Of a stretch of DNA of 64,000 bases, positions 26,618 to 36,621 are shown in pieces. Source of the DNA: JAEEJA01 sp036343175 (lineage in GTDB: Bacteria; Bacillota; Clostridia; Lachnospirales; Lachnospiraceae). The translations under genes and the position numbers were made by a program. The notes below the pieces were generated by a model that was given only the letters and a program-made list of their open reading frames with translations, was not told where the DNA came from and did not search any database. Within the stretch, counting starts at the first letter, position 1. The number at the start of each line of letters is the position of its first letter. The stretch is taken from the NCBI GenBank assembly GCA_036343175.1, contig JAZASR010000002.1, forward strand, positions 67,342 to 131,341, given 5' to 3'.

Positions 26618-27925
26618 TTATGCAAAAATCTCCTGCAGTTTACTTACTGTATCCTCAAAGGAGACCTTCTCCATGGTATCCTGGGTCAGGAAATCATTGA
26701 CCGCGTCGATCTTGGAGATTGCATAGTCAATATTTTTATTGGATCCGCTCTTATAGGCACCGATATTTATGAGGTCCGCTGCACCATTGTATGTCGTCAG
26801 GACGTTGCGGAGCTGACCGGCAGCTGCCTTGTGCTCCTTTGCGGCGATCGATGACATGCACCTGGAAATGCTTGCCATTATATCAACAGCCGGATAATGG
26901 TTCTCATGAGCCAGCTGACGGCTTAGCACTATATGGCCGTCCAGAATCGAACGCGCTGTATCTGCTATGGGTTCATTGAAATCATCACCATCTACAAGTA
27001 CAGTATAAAGACCTGTTATGGAACCCTTATCATTCTTTCCCGCCCTTTCAAGAAGCTGAGGCATCTCAGCATAAACACTCGGCGGATATCCGCGGGATAC
27101 CGGCGGCTCACCGGATGCAAGTCCTATCTCACGCTGTGCCATTGAGAATCGGGTAAGGGAATCCATCATCAGAAGAACATCCTTTCCCTCATCTCTGAAA
27201 AACTCGGCAATAGCCGTAGCAGTCTTCGCAGCCATCTTTCTAATAAGGGCGGGCTTGTCAGAAGTAGCGACCACGACTACAGATCTTTTCATGCCCTCCG
27301 GGCCTAAGTCACGCTCTATGAATTCGCGGACCTCACGGCCTCGCTCGCCAATAAGGGCGATCACATTGATATCTGCCTTTGTATTTCTTGCGAACATACC
27401 CATAAGTGTTGACTTTCCAACACCGGAGCCGGCAAATATCCCGATTCTCTGTCCCTTGCCTACAGTTATAAGGCCATCTACAGCCTTTACACCAAGCGGA
27501 AGGACTTCATCAATAATAGCTCTCTTTAATGGGTCAGGCGGCGCAGCTTCAACAGAATATCCCTTGCTTGCTATGAGTCCGCCATCATCCATAGGGATGC
27601 CCAGACCATCTACGACACGGCCGAGCAGACTGTCTGAAACGCCGACAGATAGAGGTGCTCCGGTATTCTCAACTCTTGAACCGAGGCCGATCCCCGTAGT
27701 TACGTCATAAGGCATAAGAAGCACCCTGTCATCCTTAAAACCGACTACGTTGGCATTGATGACGGTCTTCGAATCAGCCGTTATGATATGACAGAGATCA
27801 TTGAGCTTTGCCTCCGGTCCTATTGACTCTATGGTAAGTCCGACGACCTTGGCAACTTTTCCAAGCTTCTTCTCAAAGTCATCATCAAGAAGGATCCTGT
27901 ATTTGTCGAAATTAATACCCTTCAT
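26618..27925 (-). CDS. fliI: FliI, flagellum-specific export ATPase
   Basis: 435 residues from ATG 27925 (GGAG 7 bases upstream); an ATG at 27961 would add 12 residues without a good site. F1-beta-like: Walker A GIFAGSGVGKSTLMG, Walker B DVLLMMDSLTRF, and REIGLASGEPPVSRGYPPSV, diagnostic of FliI. Hexameric ATPase that prepares substrates for type III export, partnered by FliH and FliJ. Confidence 0.96.
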   Translation of the reverse strand: MKGINFDKYRILLDDDFEKKLGKVAKVVGLTIESIGPEAKLNDLCHIITADSKTVINANVVGFKDDRVLLMPYDVTTGIGLGSRVENTGAPLSVGVSDSLLGRVVDGLGIPMDDGGLIASKGYSVEAAPPDPLKRAIIDEVLPLGVKAVDGLITVGKGQRIGIFAGSGVGKSTLMGMFARNTKADINVIALIGERGREVREFIERDLGPEGMKRSVVVVATSDKPALIRKMAAKTATAIAEFFRDEGKDVLLMMDSLTRFSMAQREIGLASGEPPVSRGYPPSVYAEMPQLLERAGKNDKGSITGLYTVLVDGDDFNEPIADTARSILDGHIVLSRQLAHENHYPAVDIMASISRCMSSIAAKEHKAAAGQLRNVLTTYNGAADLINIGAYKSGSNKNIDYAISKIDAVNDFLTQDTMEKVSFEDTVSKLQEIFA

Positions 27926-28014
27926 AATTCCACTCCATCCTTGAAAATTTCCGATATCCACAGATCTAAGATCAGCTATCCTGCTTTTTCATCACTATCA
28001 TCACCTGCTGCCTA

Positions 28015-28043
28015 TAAAAAAAGCTGCCTTGGATAAAGCAGCT
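28015..28043 (-). terminator. Terminator-like hairpin between fliH and fliI
   Basis: Minus-strand stem AGCTGC/GCAGCT with a 10-base loop followed by six U residues (28016-28021), 44 bases after the fliH stop. Short stem, so it may only attenuate. Confidence 0.65.
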
Positions 28044-28086
28044 ATTGTATTTATTGCAGACTGTCTTACAAAAAGTACTTTTATTT

Positions 28087-28950
28087 TCACGACATGGATA
28101 TCAGCTTTATATGCTGTCTCAGATTCTCAAGCTGTACGTCAAGGCTCAGATCGATCACACGGCTGTCAGTCTCCATAATGCATTGATTCCTTTGAAGACT
28201 TCCATCCTCGGTAATAGTAAGTGACGTATCCTCAGGTATCATAGCCTTGAGCCTTCCGCTCTGTTCATTGACAGCAAGAAGATCTTCACGTGAAACATGT
28301 ATATTAATATTCTTTGTCCTGTCAAGTTTCTTAAGCGCGTTGTCGATCAGGTAAATGATAAGATCCTTTTTATCATCGCAGACCACACCTGTGATCTTCT
28401 CAACAAGATCAGCTATTAAAAGTGCCATCTTAGGCTCAAGCTCTTCTTCCTCACGATCAAGCTCAGCCATTGAAGCTTCATATTGCTTCTGAAGCTCTGC
28501 CTTAAGGGTCTCATTCTCATGAGCAGCTTCTTCATTGCCCTCTTTGATCCCCTGCATCATGCCTTCTTCATGAGCTTCCATACGGATCTTCTCAGCTTCA
28601 TTCCTTGCAGCATCCAGAATATCTGCCGCCTGCTGATTGGCCTGATCAAGTATCTGCTCTGCCTGGAAATTGGCGCTCTCAATAACATGCTTCTTTTCAT
28701 CCTCATGAAGGGCGTCGTCAAGGACAAACACATCTTCACCCGGAAACATCTGATCTGCGTCTCCGGAAGTCTCTCCGGAAGCATCATATCTCTTATCAGG
28801 TTCAGAAAAAGGCTTTATTACCGGGAAAGCAGAGTCGGAATCTTGAACAGTCTGAAATGTACCCGCCTTAATGAGCCTCTGGTCAGAGTCAAGCTTTACC
28901 TTCTTTTGTTCATGTATATTATTTACATGATTGCTTATAAGATTAGACAA
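28087..28950 (-). CDS. fliH: FliH, export ATPase regulator
   Basis: 287 residues. Starts with TTG (28948-28950) overlapping the end of fliG by 8 bases; GGAGG in fliG serves as ribosome binding site. Middle is a long coiled coil with GxxxG-like helices (about 90-180), then the FliH/HrpE C-terminal domain (VEKITGVVCDDKKDLIIYLI). Binds and restrains FliI. Confidence 0.9.
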   Translation of the reverse strand: MSNLISNHVNNIHEQKKVKLDSDQRLIKAGTFQTVQDSDSAFPVIKPFSEPDKRYDASGETSGDADQMFPGEDVFVLDDALHEDEKKHVIESANFQAEQILDQANQQAADILDAARNEAEKIRMEAHEEGMMQGIKEGNEEAAHENETLKAELQKQYEASMAELDREEEELEPKMALLIADLVEKITGVVCDDKKDLIIYLIDNALKKLDRTKNINIHVSREDLLAVNEQSGRLKAMIPEDTSLTITEDGSLQRNQCIMETDSRVIDLSLDVQLENLRQHIKLISMS

Positions 28951-29962
28951 CTATATCATCACCTCCGCCACGGGAGATAATGATCTCACCTGCATCCTCG
29001 AGCTTACGTATGATATTGACAATCTTCTGCTGGGCATCCTCAACATCCTTCATACGCACAGGCCCCATGAATTCCATATCCTCCTTGATCATCTGAGCAA
29101 GACGCTTTGAAAGATTGTTGAATATAAGATTCTGTACCTGCTCATTGGATCCCTTGAGGGCAATGGAAAGATCGTTATTATCGACCTCACGCAGAACTCT
29201 CTGTACAGAACGGTCATCAAGCGAAAGAATATCCTCGAATACGAACATCTTCTTCCTTATGCTGTCCGCAAGCTCCGGATCCTCGACCTCGAGACTTTCC
29301 ATAATGTGCTTCTCTGTCCCGCGGTCTACTGTATTCAATATTTCGACAATAGCATCTACACCGCCGACGATAGTATAATCCTGGTTGACAAGTGATGAAA
29401 GCTTCTGTTCAAGCACCTTCTCCACCTCTTTTATGACGTCCGGCGATGTTCTGTCCATCTGGGCAATACGCTTTGCAACGTCTGTCTGCTTGTCAGGAGG
29501 CAGGGCAGAAATGATCTGCGAAGCCTGACTTGATGAAAGATATGAAAGTATAAGAGCGATCGTCTGCGGATGTTCGTCCTGAATAAAGTTCAGGAGCTGA
29601 CTTGCATCCGTCTTTCTTACGAATTCGAAAGGTCTTACCTGAAGGGATGAGGTAAGTCTTCCCAATATGTCCTTTGACTTGTCCTCACCGAAGGCTTTCC
29701 TTAAAAGATCCTCTGCATAGGTGATGCCGCCTTCTGCTATATATTGCTGAGCAAGGCAGATCTGATAGAATTCATTCATCACCTGCTCTTTTACGTCCGG
29801 AGCAATGCTCCTTGTATTTGCTATTTCAAGAGTAAGCTGTTCGACCTCATCGTCCTTCAGATGCTGAAAGACCTTGGAGGATTTATCAGGTCCGAGAGCT
29901 ATAAGGAGAATGGCAGCCTTCTGAATGCCGGATATATTTTCCTCCTGTACTTCTTCAGCCAT
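28943..29962 (-). CDS. fliG: FliG, flagellar motor switch protein
   Basis: 339 residues, full length. QKAAILLIALGPDKSSKVFQ at the N-terminus, EHPQTIALILSYL in the middle, and the C-terminal torque helix DDRSVQRVLREVDNNDLSIA with the charged residues that meet MotA. Part of the C-ring, attached to FliF. AAAGGA precedes the ATG; a tandem repeat lies between it and fliF. Confidence 0.96.
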   Translation of the reverse strand: MAEEVQEENISGIQKAAILLIALGPDKSSKVFQHLKDDEVEQLTLEIANTRSIAPDVKEQVMNEFYQICLAQQYIAEGGITYAEDLLRKAFGEDKSKDILGRLTSSLQVRPFEFVRKTDASQLLNFIQDEHPQTIALILSYLSSSQASQIISALPPDKQTDVAKRIAQMDRTSPDVIKEVEKVLEQKLSSLVNQDYTIVGGVDAIVEILNTVDRGTEKHIMESLEVEDPELADSIRKKMFVFEDILSLDDRSVQRVLREVDNNDLSIALKGSNEQVQNLIFNNLSKRLAQMIKEDMEFMGPVRMKDVEDAQQKIVNIIRKLEDAGEIIISRGGGDDIVV

Positions 29963-29980
29963 GTTACATTTTCCTTTCTA

Positions 29981-30044
29981 TCTAAAAGCATGCACCTAAA
30001 AGCATACATCTTCTGTTATCCTAAAAGCATGCATCATATGTTAT
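29981..30044. repeat. Short tandem repeat in the fliF-fliG gap
   Basis: Two 25-base units (29995-30019 and 30020-30044) match at 22 of 25 bases, and a partial third copy (TCTAAAAGCATGCA, 29981-29994) precedes them. Core CTAAAAGCATRCA. The repeats lie in the fliG leader, immediately upstream of its ribosome binding site. Confidence 0.75.
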
Positions 30045-30118
30045 CGATCGCGATGCCAATATCAGTCTTATCTTAATAATTCAATATTTAATATATATCA
30101 TATCCAGGTCCTTAAATA

Positions 30119-31735
30119 TCAATCCCACTCATCATTGATCCAGTTCCTGAGCAGCTGGGCGACAGCCTCGGGATTCTCATCGACGAACTTCTCAATGAGT
30201 TTCCTTGTCTCGGACTTATCGCTGAACTCGATATCCTCAAGTGACTGATCTTCCTTAGTTGTAGCAAGCAGTTCTTCCACTGAAAGCTCCGGCTCCATTT
30301 CCTGGACCTTGACCGGTGATGTACCTCTGAGAACTACATATGCAAGCAATGCAACAATGAGCACTGCAAGTATTATCATGAGCCAGTTTGAAATGTTGAA
30401 GCCCTTCTTTTCCTTGGCTACGAACTTAGGCACCTCATATGCAGCAACAGTGATATTGGAGCTGTTGACGCCCGTTGCCATGGATATGAGACTCAGCTCT
30501 TCATCAGACAGTGTAATAGGGGTCCTTGCGCTGTTCTGAGCTATATATTGCTCGAATGTCATATTCGCAAGTGTTCCCGCTGCCTCAAGATCCTTTTCTT
30601 TTATAACATTATATCTGATCACGACTATTCCGAGCGATGAATCATCATACTGGATAGCCGGTGTTTCCTGTTTAATATTCTGTACAGTTTCATTTGTAAG
30701 AAGATCCGTAAGCTTCTGAATGCTTACTGAAGAACTGGACCTGCCGGAATCAAGAATAACAGTATCAGTATCGGAATCATTGGAATCAGTTCCCGGCTCG
30801 CCGCCTGCGCCTGAAGCCCCGGATGATTCATAGGTATACAGATTGGTAGGATAACCATATTCACGACCGTCTGCCACAGAGTACTCCTTTGAGAGAGTCT
30901 CTATCTCATTCATATTGAATCTGATGCCCTGAGTTCCGACCTGAACGTCATCATAGCCTGACTTTATGAGAAGGTCAGTTACATTAGATGCTATGGTCTT
31001 TCTGAGTTTTTCACAATATTCAGCAGCGCCGCCGGCTATAGAACCGCCCAGACTTCCGCTTGTAGCCCCATTGTAAAGGCAGTTGCCGTCTGAATCATTT
31101 ATTATTACATGACTTACGTCAGTTCCCACAATATTGGCAAGCCATGAAGCAAGGGCTGCCTTTGTCTCATCCGTAAGGAGCTTTTTGTTGCTCTCATCTA
31201 CCTTTATACGGGCAGTGATCGATGTTGCCTGTTCCTGATCGAGAACAGAATATGTCGACTCCGGTACATCTATAAAGATGTCAGCATCATCAACAAATGA
31301 ATACTGGATTATGCTCTGCTTGATCTCATTCTGCAGGGCAAGTATCCTCTTCTGGCTCTTTTCAGCTTCCGATGTCGAAAGACTGTTATCAAAAGCCTGA
31401 TCCCAGGTATATCCCTTATCCTCCAGCCCGTTGTCGCTCATGGTATAGAGAGACTTTGTATAATCTTCCTGGTGTACATAGAGCGTAAGTCCGTCACGTG
31501 AGCTTTTATTTGGAATAGAAGCTCCGTCAAGGGCATTCTTCATACTCGACGCATCAGTGACAGACTTAAAGCTTTCGAACCTGACCCAGGTAGGACGGGA
31601 AACGAAATAAGCCGTCACTGCAATAAGAACTATGACAGCGGCAAGTATCGATATGATTATTGTTTTCTGTTTTCCTGAATATTTATTCCAAAAAGCGAGG
31701 AGCTTTTTTGGAATTTCCTTTATCCTGTCTCTCAT
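30119..31735 (-). CDS. fliF: FliF, flagellar MS-ring protein
   Basis: 538 residues. Two membrane helices (about 25-46 and 435-457) flank the YscJ/FliF ring-building domains, with DNGLEDKGYTWDQAFD and ARIKVDESNKKLLTDETKAA recognisable. The C-terminal tail (LIEKFVDENPEAVAQLLRNW) is the FliG-binding segment. Forms the MS ring in the membrane. Confidence 0.95.
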   Translation of the reverse strand: MRDRIKEIPKKLLAFWNKYSGKQKTIIISILAAVIVLIAVTAYFVSRPTWVRFESFKSVTDASSMKNALDGASIPNKSSRDGLTLYVHQEDYTKSLYTMSDNGLEDKGYTWDQAFDNSLSTSEAEKSQKRILALQNEIKQSIIQYSFVDDADIFIDVPESTYSVLDQEQATSITARIKVDESNKKLLTDETKAALASWLANIVGTDVSHVIINDSDGNCLYNGATSGSLGGSIAGGAAEYCEKLRKTIASNVTDLLIKSGYDDVQVGTQGIRFNMNEIETLSKEYSVADGREYGYPTNLYTYESSGASGAGGEPGTDSNDSDTDTVILDSGRSSSSVSIQKLTDLLTNETVQNIKQETPAIQYDDSSLGIVVIRYNVIKEKDLEAAGTLANMTFEQYIAQNSARTPITLSDEELSLISMATGVNSSNITVAAYEVPKFVAKEKKGFNISNWLMIILAVLIVALLAYVVLRGTSPVKVQEMEPELSVEELLATTKEDQSLEDIEFSDKSETRKLIEKFVDENPEAVAQLLRNWINDEWD

Positions 31736-31841
31736 TCCTAAGACTTCCCATTTATTTTATTCACAGGCACAGCCTGACATATATTATAAGCAGCAGTCAG
31801 ATACAGTCTCAGCAGGTGATAAAAACAGACCTGAAGCTGCA

Positions 31842-32189
31842 TCAGAACTGCATATTCATAAGCTCTCTGTATCCCTGCATGACCGCATCACGAACGGCTA
31901 CGGTATATTGAAGCGATACATTGGCTTTCTGCTGCGCTACCATCAGATCATGAAGATTATCGCTCTGGCCTGCAGCATACCTGATCTCCTCCATCTCAGC
32001 AGCATTACTCAGGTCATTGGTCTTCTTAATGAGACCGACCGCAGAATCAAGTGCAGCTGAAAAAGGACCATCAACTGTATTAGTTTCCTTATCTGTATAA
32101 AAATCGGACTTAATGTCGATATCCTTGCCTATAGAAGGCATCTTAAAAGAATCGAACAGCTCACTGTCCATAACTTTCGCTAAATTCAT
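31842..32189 (-). CDS. fliE: FliE, hook-basal body junction protein
   Basis: 115 residues. C-terminal half LHDLMVAQQKANVSLQYTVAV and RDAVMQGYRELMNMQF is the FliE signature. Standard length and position between flgC and fliF. Links the MS ring to the rod. Confidence 0.94.
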   Translation of the reverse strand: MNLAKVMDSELFDSFKMPSIGKDIDIKSDFYTDKETNTVDGPFSAALDSAVGLIKKTNDLSNAAEMEEIRYAAGQSDNLHDLMVAQQKANVSLQYTVAVRDAVMQGYRELMNMQF

Positions 32190-32216
32190 AAAATTAAACC
32201 CTCAAAAATAAGCCCT

Positions 32217-32660
32217 TCATGACTGTCCTATTTGAAGAGCTCTTAACTGCATATTCTTTGAAGCGTCAAATGCGGTAACATTCGCCTCATAGGCGCGTGT
32301 TGCATCGATCATATCCGTCATTTCCTGAACGGTATTAACATTAGGATATGTAACATATCCCTTTTCGTCAGCATCGGGATTAGATGGATCATATACCATT
32401 CTGACCTCTGACTTATTGTCCTCAAAGATCCTTGACACCTTGACGCCACCCCCTACCATTCCATTGGTAGCTGTAGCTAATGTCTCATCGAAAGAAGGAT
32501 ATGCCTTTTCCTGAAAAATAACTGATTTTCTTCTGTAGACACCTCCATCAGCGTCACGGGTAGTGTTAACATTTGCGATGTTCTGTGCAATGATATCAAG
32601 TCTTGTACGTTCGGCAGTCATACCGGTCGTAGAGATATCCATACCGGAAAATACACCCAT
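32217..32660 (-). CDS. flgC: FlgC, proximal rod protein
   Basis: 147 residues from ATG 32660 with AAAGGA 10 bases upstream. GMDISTTGMTAERTRLDIIA and QNIANVNTTRDADGGVYRRK are the FlgC start; the end TRAYEANVTAFDASKNM is the rod C-terminal motif. Second gene of the flagellar cluster. Confidence 0.95.
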   Translation of the reverse strand: MGVFSGMDISTTGMTAERTRLDIIAQNIANVNTTRDADGGVYRRKSVIFQEKAYPSFDETLATATNGMVGGGVKVSRIFEDNKSEVRMVYDPSNPDADEKGYVTYPNVNTVQEMTDMIDATRAYEANVTAFDASKNMQLRALQIGQS

Positions 32661-32759
32661 TTTCAAATCTTCCTTTCATAAAAGTTTAGTATCCGTAATC
32701 CTTTACTTATTATGAAGATAGTAATCCCTTACTCACTAATGTTCCCCTGATCCAAAGCC

Positions 32760-33149
32760 TTACTGACCTTTAACGACCATCTTAAGTCTTGAGAACTCCT
32801 GTGTCATAGAATTGATAAGCGTATAATATCTTATCTGATTCTTGGAAAGCTCAGCACTTTCCGTATCTATATCGACGTTGTTGCCATCGATCCTGTACGA
32901 TGATCCGCCATAATCGGTATAGGTAGAAGGATGCAGGCTGTCAAGATCGACCCTGGACACCTCTTCATCCAGAGAATCCAGACCTGATATCTGGTCATTC
33001 AGATATTGCTCAAACCTCACATCCTTACGTTTATAATATGGAGTATCCACGTTGGCAATATTGTTGGCAATTACCGAATTCCGCTTCCAGCTGGCATCCG
33101 ATGCCTTCTCAAGCACGTTGATGTAATTATATGCACCTGAATATATCAA
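32760..33149 (-). CDS. flgB: FlgB, proximal rod protein
   Basis: 129 residues, TTG start (33147-33149) with AAAGGGG 8 bases upstream. The motif IANNIANVDTPYYKRKDVRF is diagnostic. First gene of the flagellar cluster, about 36 bases downstream of the predicted transcript start. Confidence 0.95.
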   Translation of the reverse strand: MIYSGAYNYINVLEKASDASWKRNSVIANNIANVDTPYYKRKDVRFEQYLNDQISGLDSLDEEVSRVDLDSLHPSTYTDYGGSSYRIDGNNVDIDTESAELSKNQIRYYTLINSMTQEFSRLKMVVKGQ

Positions 33150-33191
33150 ACTATCAGCCCCTTTATCCTATAAAATACTTAAGCGATGAGT

Positions 33192-33219
33192 AAAATAAAC
33201 TCCGCTTATACTGTGTCAA
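33192..33219 (-). promoter_or_regulatory. Candidate promoter of the flagellar cluster
   Basis: TTGACA (33214-33219), 16-base spacer, TATTTT (33192-33197) on the minus strand. The consensus -35 suggests a sigma-A promoter; I saw no sigma-D (TAAA-N15-GCCGATAA) match here. Confidence 0.5.
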
Positions 33220-33319
33220 TGCCGCATTTCAAGCCAAAGATAAAAAATTATCTATTTATTAACAAAATTAATACACTATATAATTATACTTCAATATTTA
33301 CAAAAAACAAGCCTGAAAG

Positions 33320-35422
33320 TCAGCCCGCCTCTTCGCTTTTCTTATCCTCGTCGGTCATAGTCCGTGAATATACGCATTCAGGGTTTGTACATACAAGCTT
33401 ATTTCCTTTTATGACCATAGGTGAACCGCACTCGGGACACTTTGTCCTTGCAGGCTTCTGCCATGACATGAACTGACAGTCAGGAAAGGCTGAGCATCCA
33501 TAATATCTTCTGCCCTTCTTTGTCTTCTTGATAACGATCTCCCTGCCGCATACAGGACAAGGTATGCCCGTCTTTTCAAAGTAAGGCTTTGTATTCCTGC
33601 ACTCAGGGAAGCCGGGACATGCGAGGAACTTTCCATAAGGTCCATATTTAATGACCATATGTCTGCCGCACTTATCACAGATCTCGTCAGTTTCCTCATC
33701 GGCGATCTCTACATGCTCAAGCTCTTCATTGGCCTGTTTTACAGCGCTGTCAAGATCAGGATAGAAGTTTTCTATGACAGTCTTCCATCTGACCTGCCCA
33801 TTCTCCACTCCATCGAGCAGTCCTTCCATAGTAGCTGTAAAGTTAACGTCCACTATTGAAGGAAAGCTTTTCTTCATGATGCTGTTAACGGCCTCGCCAA
33901 GCTCGGTCACGAAAATATTCTTCTTTTCCTTGACTACATAATGCCTGTTAAGAATGGTGGAAATAGTAGGCGCATAAGTGGAAGGCCTGCCTATACCAAG
34001 TTCCTCCAATGTCCTTACCAGCGCAGCTTCTGTAAAGTGGGCAGGAGGAGCGGTGAAGTGATTTGTCTTTTCAAAGCCCTCTCCTTTAAGTGACATGCCT
34101 ACCTTCAGATCCTTAGGTATCTTATCGCTTACTTCTTCATTATCTTCTTTATATACATTCAGATATCCCATAAAGATATTCTTTGAAGAGCTTAATGTGA
34201 ATCTGTATTTATCACTGTCTATGTATACTTTCTTTGTTTCAAAACGCGCATCTGCCATCTGGCTTGCCGTAAAGCGTTTCCAGATCAGCTGATAGAGTCT
34301 GAATTCATCACGCCCCAGCTGTCCCTTTACCTGCGCAGGGTCAAGGTCTATGTATGTAGGCCGTATTGCTTCATGCGCATCCTGTATCTTTGACTGGGTC
34401 TTTGGAGCTGACTTCTTTTTATCATCAGAACCCGGCAGATTATCCGCGCCAAAACGATCAAGTATATAGTCATGAGCCATAGCTTTGGCTTCGTCTGATA
34501 TTCTGATCGAATCAGTTCTTAAATAAGTGATGAGACCTATGGTCCCCCGATCCTTGATCTTTACTCCTTCATAAAGGCTCTGTGCCACTCTCATGGTCTT
34601 CTGGGTAGAGAAGTTGAGAGTCTTCGATGCCTCCTGCTGCAGTGTGGATGTCGTAAATGGAAGCGGCCCCTTTCTGGTCTTTTCCTTTATCTTGATATCT
34701 GTGATCTTAAATGTGCTTTTTTTCAGGTCGGCAAGGATATTATCAGCATCCTTTTCATCATCGATCTCGATCTTTTTATCAGGGGCTCCATAAAACTCTG
34801 CCTTGAAATCGTGCCCCTTTGCCTCAGAGAACTCACCTTCAATGGTAAAATATTCCTTTGGTACGAAATTATTGATCTCATTCTCCCGATCACATACTAT
34901 GCGCAGAGCAACAGACTGAACGCGGCCCGCAGACAGACCGCGTTTGACCTTTGCCCAGAGTACCGGGCTTATGCCATAACCAACCAGCCTGTCCAGCACT
35001 CGTCTGGCCTGCTGGGCATCGACAAGATCCATATCTATATCGCGTCCATTCTTCAACGCCTGCTTTACCGCATTCTTTGTGATCTCATTGAAGGTTATTC
35101 TCCTGAATTCCTTCCCTTCAGTAAGCTTAAGGGCAATGGACAGATGCCAGCTTATGGCCTCTCCCTCACGATCGGGGTCAGTTGCGAGATAGACGATATC
35201 AGCTTTCTTTACTTCCTTGCGAAGCTGCGCAAGCAGCTCTCCCTTTCCTCTTATAGTTATATATTTCGGTTCATAGTCATTGTCAATGTCTATTCCCAGA
35301 GAAGACCTCGGAAGGTCTCTGACATGGCCGTTAGAAGCAATGACAGTATAATTCTTCCCAAGGAACTTTCCAATCGTCGCAGCTTTGGAAGGCGACTCAA
35401 CTATAATCAGATTATTCTTCAT
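33320..35422 (-). CDS. topA: DNA topoisomerase I (type IA)
   Basis: 700 residues. TOPRIM start (NNLIIVESPSKAATIGKFLG), LATDPDREGEAISWHL, active-site tyrosine in LITYLRTDSIRIS near residue 300, and three C-terminal four-cysteine zinc ribbons (CDKCG...C...C, CPVCG..., CPECG...). Relaxes negative supercoils. Directly downstream of the dprA gene and upstream of flgB in transcription order; no strong terminator was seen before flgB, so read-through is possible. Confidence 0.97.
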   Translation of the reverse strand: MKNNLIIVESPSKAATIGKFLGKNYTVIASNGHVRDLPRSSLGIDIDNDYEPKYITIRGKGELLAQLRKEVKKADIVYLATDPDREGEAISWHLSIALKLTEGKEFRRITFNEITKNAVKQALKNGRDIDMDLVDAQQARRVLDRLVGYGISPVLWAKVKRGLSAGRVQSVALRIVCDRENEINNFVPKEYFTIEGEFSEAKGHDFKAEFYGAPDKKIEIDDEKDADNILADLKKSTFKITDIKIKEKTRKGPLPFTTSTLQQEASKTLNFSTQKTMRVAQSLYEGVKIKDRGTIGLITYLRTDSIRISDEAKAMAHDYILDRFGADNLPGSDDKKKSAPKTQSKIQDAHEAIRPTYIDLDPAQVKGQLGRDEFRLYQLIWKRFTASQMADARFETKKVYIDSDKYRFTLSSSKNIFMGYLNVYKEDNEEVSDKIPKDLKVGMSLKGEGFEKTNHFTAPPAHFTEAALVRTLEELGIGRPSTYAPTISTILNRHYVVKEKKNIFVTELGEAVNSIMKKSFPSIVDVNFTATMEGLLDGVENGQVRWKTVIENFYPDLDSAVKQANEELEHVEIADEETDEICDKCGRHMVIKYGPYGKFLACPGFPECRNTKPYFEKTGIPCPVCGREIVIKKTKKGRRYYGCSAFPDCQFMSWQKPARTKCPECGSPMVIKGNKLVCTNPECVYSRTMTDEDKKSEEAG

Positions 35423-35508
35423 TTATATCAAACCTCATCATAAATTAAGCAATATTTTTCAGGATCAGAGCCGGTTAACGCGCAGACAGTATCTCGAGCT
35501 GAAGATAC

Positions 35509-36621
35509 CTATCTTAAGGACTTTACGCCGGAAATATTGACAGCATAATACTGACCGGACGTGCATGTTACAGCCCCCCGGATCTCAAGAGACACAAGTG
35601 CTTTCATTACCTCCTGTAACGGAAGTCCTGACATATGTATGATCCGGCTTAAGTGTGCCGGCTCTAAACCGAGACTAGCATACACTATTTTTTCTTCTCT
35701 TTCAAGATTGTTATATACAACCCTTTTTATGCTGCTTATATTCTGATCCAGAAAAATACCCAGTCCATCGAGGATATCGCGGATCCCGGTCACAGGAAAT
35801 GCTCCTGTTTTAATGAGCTCATTGCTGCCGGAAAAAAGCGGGTTCATAATATCTCCCGGTATTACAAAAAGGCTTTTTCCCTGATCAAGCGCCTGATTGG
35901 CAGTGATGAGAGAACCGGAATTCTGACCGGCCTCTATTACAAGTACACCGTCTGATAATCCGCTTATGATCCTGTTCCTTCTTGGAAAATGGTTTTTTAA
36001 AGGCATGGTTCCCGGAGGAAATTCCGAAATGATGCCTCCTTCGGTCTTCACCCTTTCATATATGGCTCTTGACCTCTCCGGATAACACACATCAGGCCCG
36101 CATCCGAGCACACAATATGTTCTTGCGCCCGCAACCGACAGTGCTCCCGTATGAGAAGCCGAATCTATCCCATAAGCCATGCCGCTTATGATCTCTATCC
36201 CGTTTTCGGACATCTGCCTGGAGAGGAGCCTTGCAAACTCCAGTCCCTCATGATCGGCCCTTCTGGCTCCCACCACGGCCACACTTTTCTTCTGCGGATC
36301 AGGAAGACTGCCTATATAGAACAGTCCGAACGGTTTATTCGAAATGTTCTTTAATTTCTCCGGATAATCTGATCTGTCCGTATAAGTGAAATGAATGCCT
36401 TTCTTTATAAGAGCCTCAAAACTGCGTTCAACATTACCTTCTTTCCTTTCCTTATCGAGTATGTCTGCAATTCTGTCTGTAATATGAGGAGTCTTTTTCC
36501 ATTCTGAGGGCTTTCGCCTGTATATTTCTTCATAAGAGCCGAACATCCGAAGCAGCTGCTCTGCACCGGCGCTTCCGACATCTGCAATACTCAGCCAGTA
36601 AGCGATCATATCACGAGTCAT
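35509..36621 (-). CDS. dprA: DprA, DNA-processing protein
   Basis: 370 residues. N-terminal SAM/HhH-like region, then the Rossmann-type DprA fold with VAVVGARRADHEGLEFARLL, ISGMAYGIDSASHTGAL and PRRNRIISGLSDGVLVIEAG, and a C-terminal winged-helix (DprA WH). Loads RecA on incoming single strands during natural transformation. Overlaps comM by 4 bases. Confidence 0.95.
   Translation of the reverse strand: MTRDMIAYWLSIADVGSAGAEQLLRMFGSYEEIYRRKPSEWKKTPHITDRIADILDKERKEGNVERSFEALIKKGIHFTYTDRSDYPEKLKNISNKPFGLFYIGSLPDPQKKSVAVVGARRADHEGLEFARLLSRQMSENGIEIISGMAYGIDSASHTGALSVAGARTYCVLGCGPDVCYPERSRAIYERVKTEGGIISEFPPGTMPLKNHFPRRNRIISGLSDGVLVIEAGQNSGSLITANQALDQGKSLFVIPGDIMNPLFSGSNELIKTGAFPVTGIRDILDGLGIFLDQNISSIKRVVYNNLEREEKIVYASLGLEPAHLSRIIHMSGLPLQEVMKALVSLEIRGAVTCTSGQYYAVNISGVKSLR

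Noticed and set aside
33150..33319. Sigma-D (FliA) promoter for the flagellar cluster
   Set aside because: No TAAA-N15-GCCGATAA match; the better match is the TTGACA promoter.
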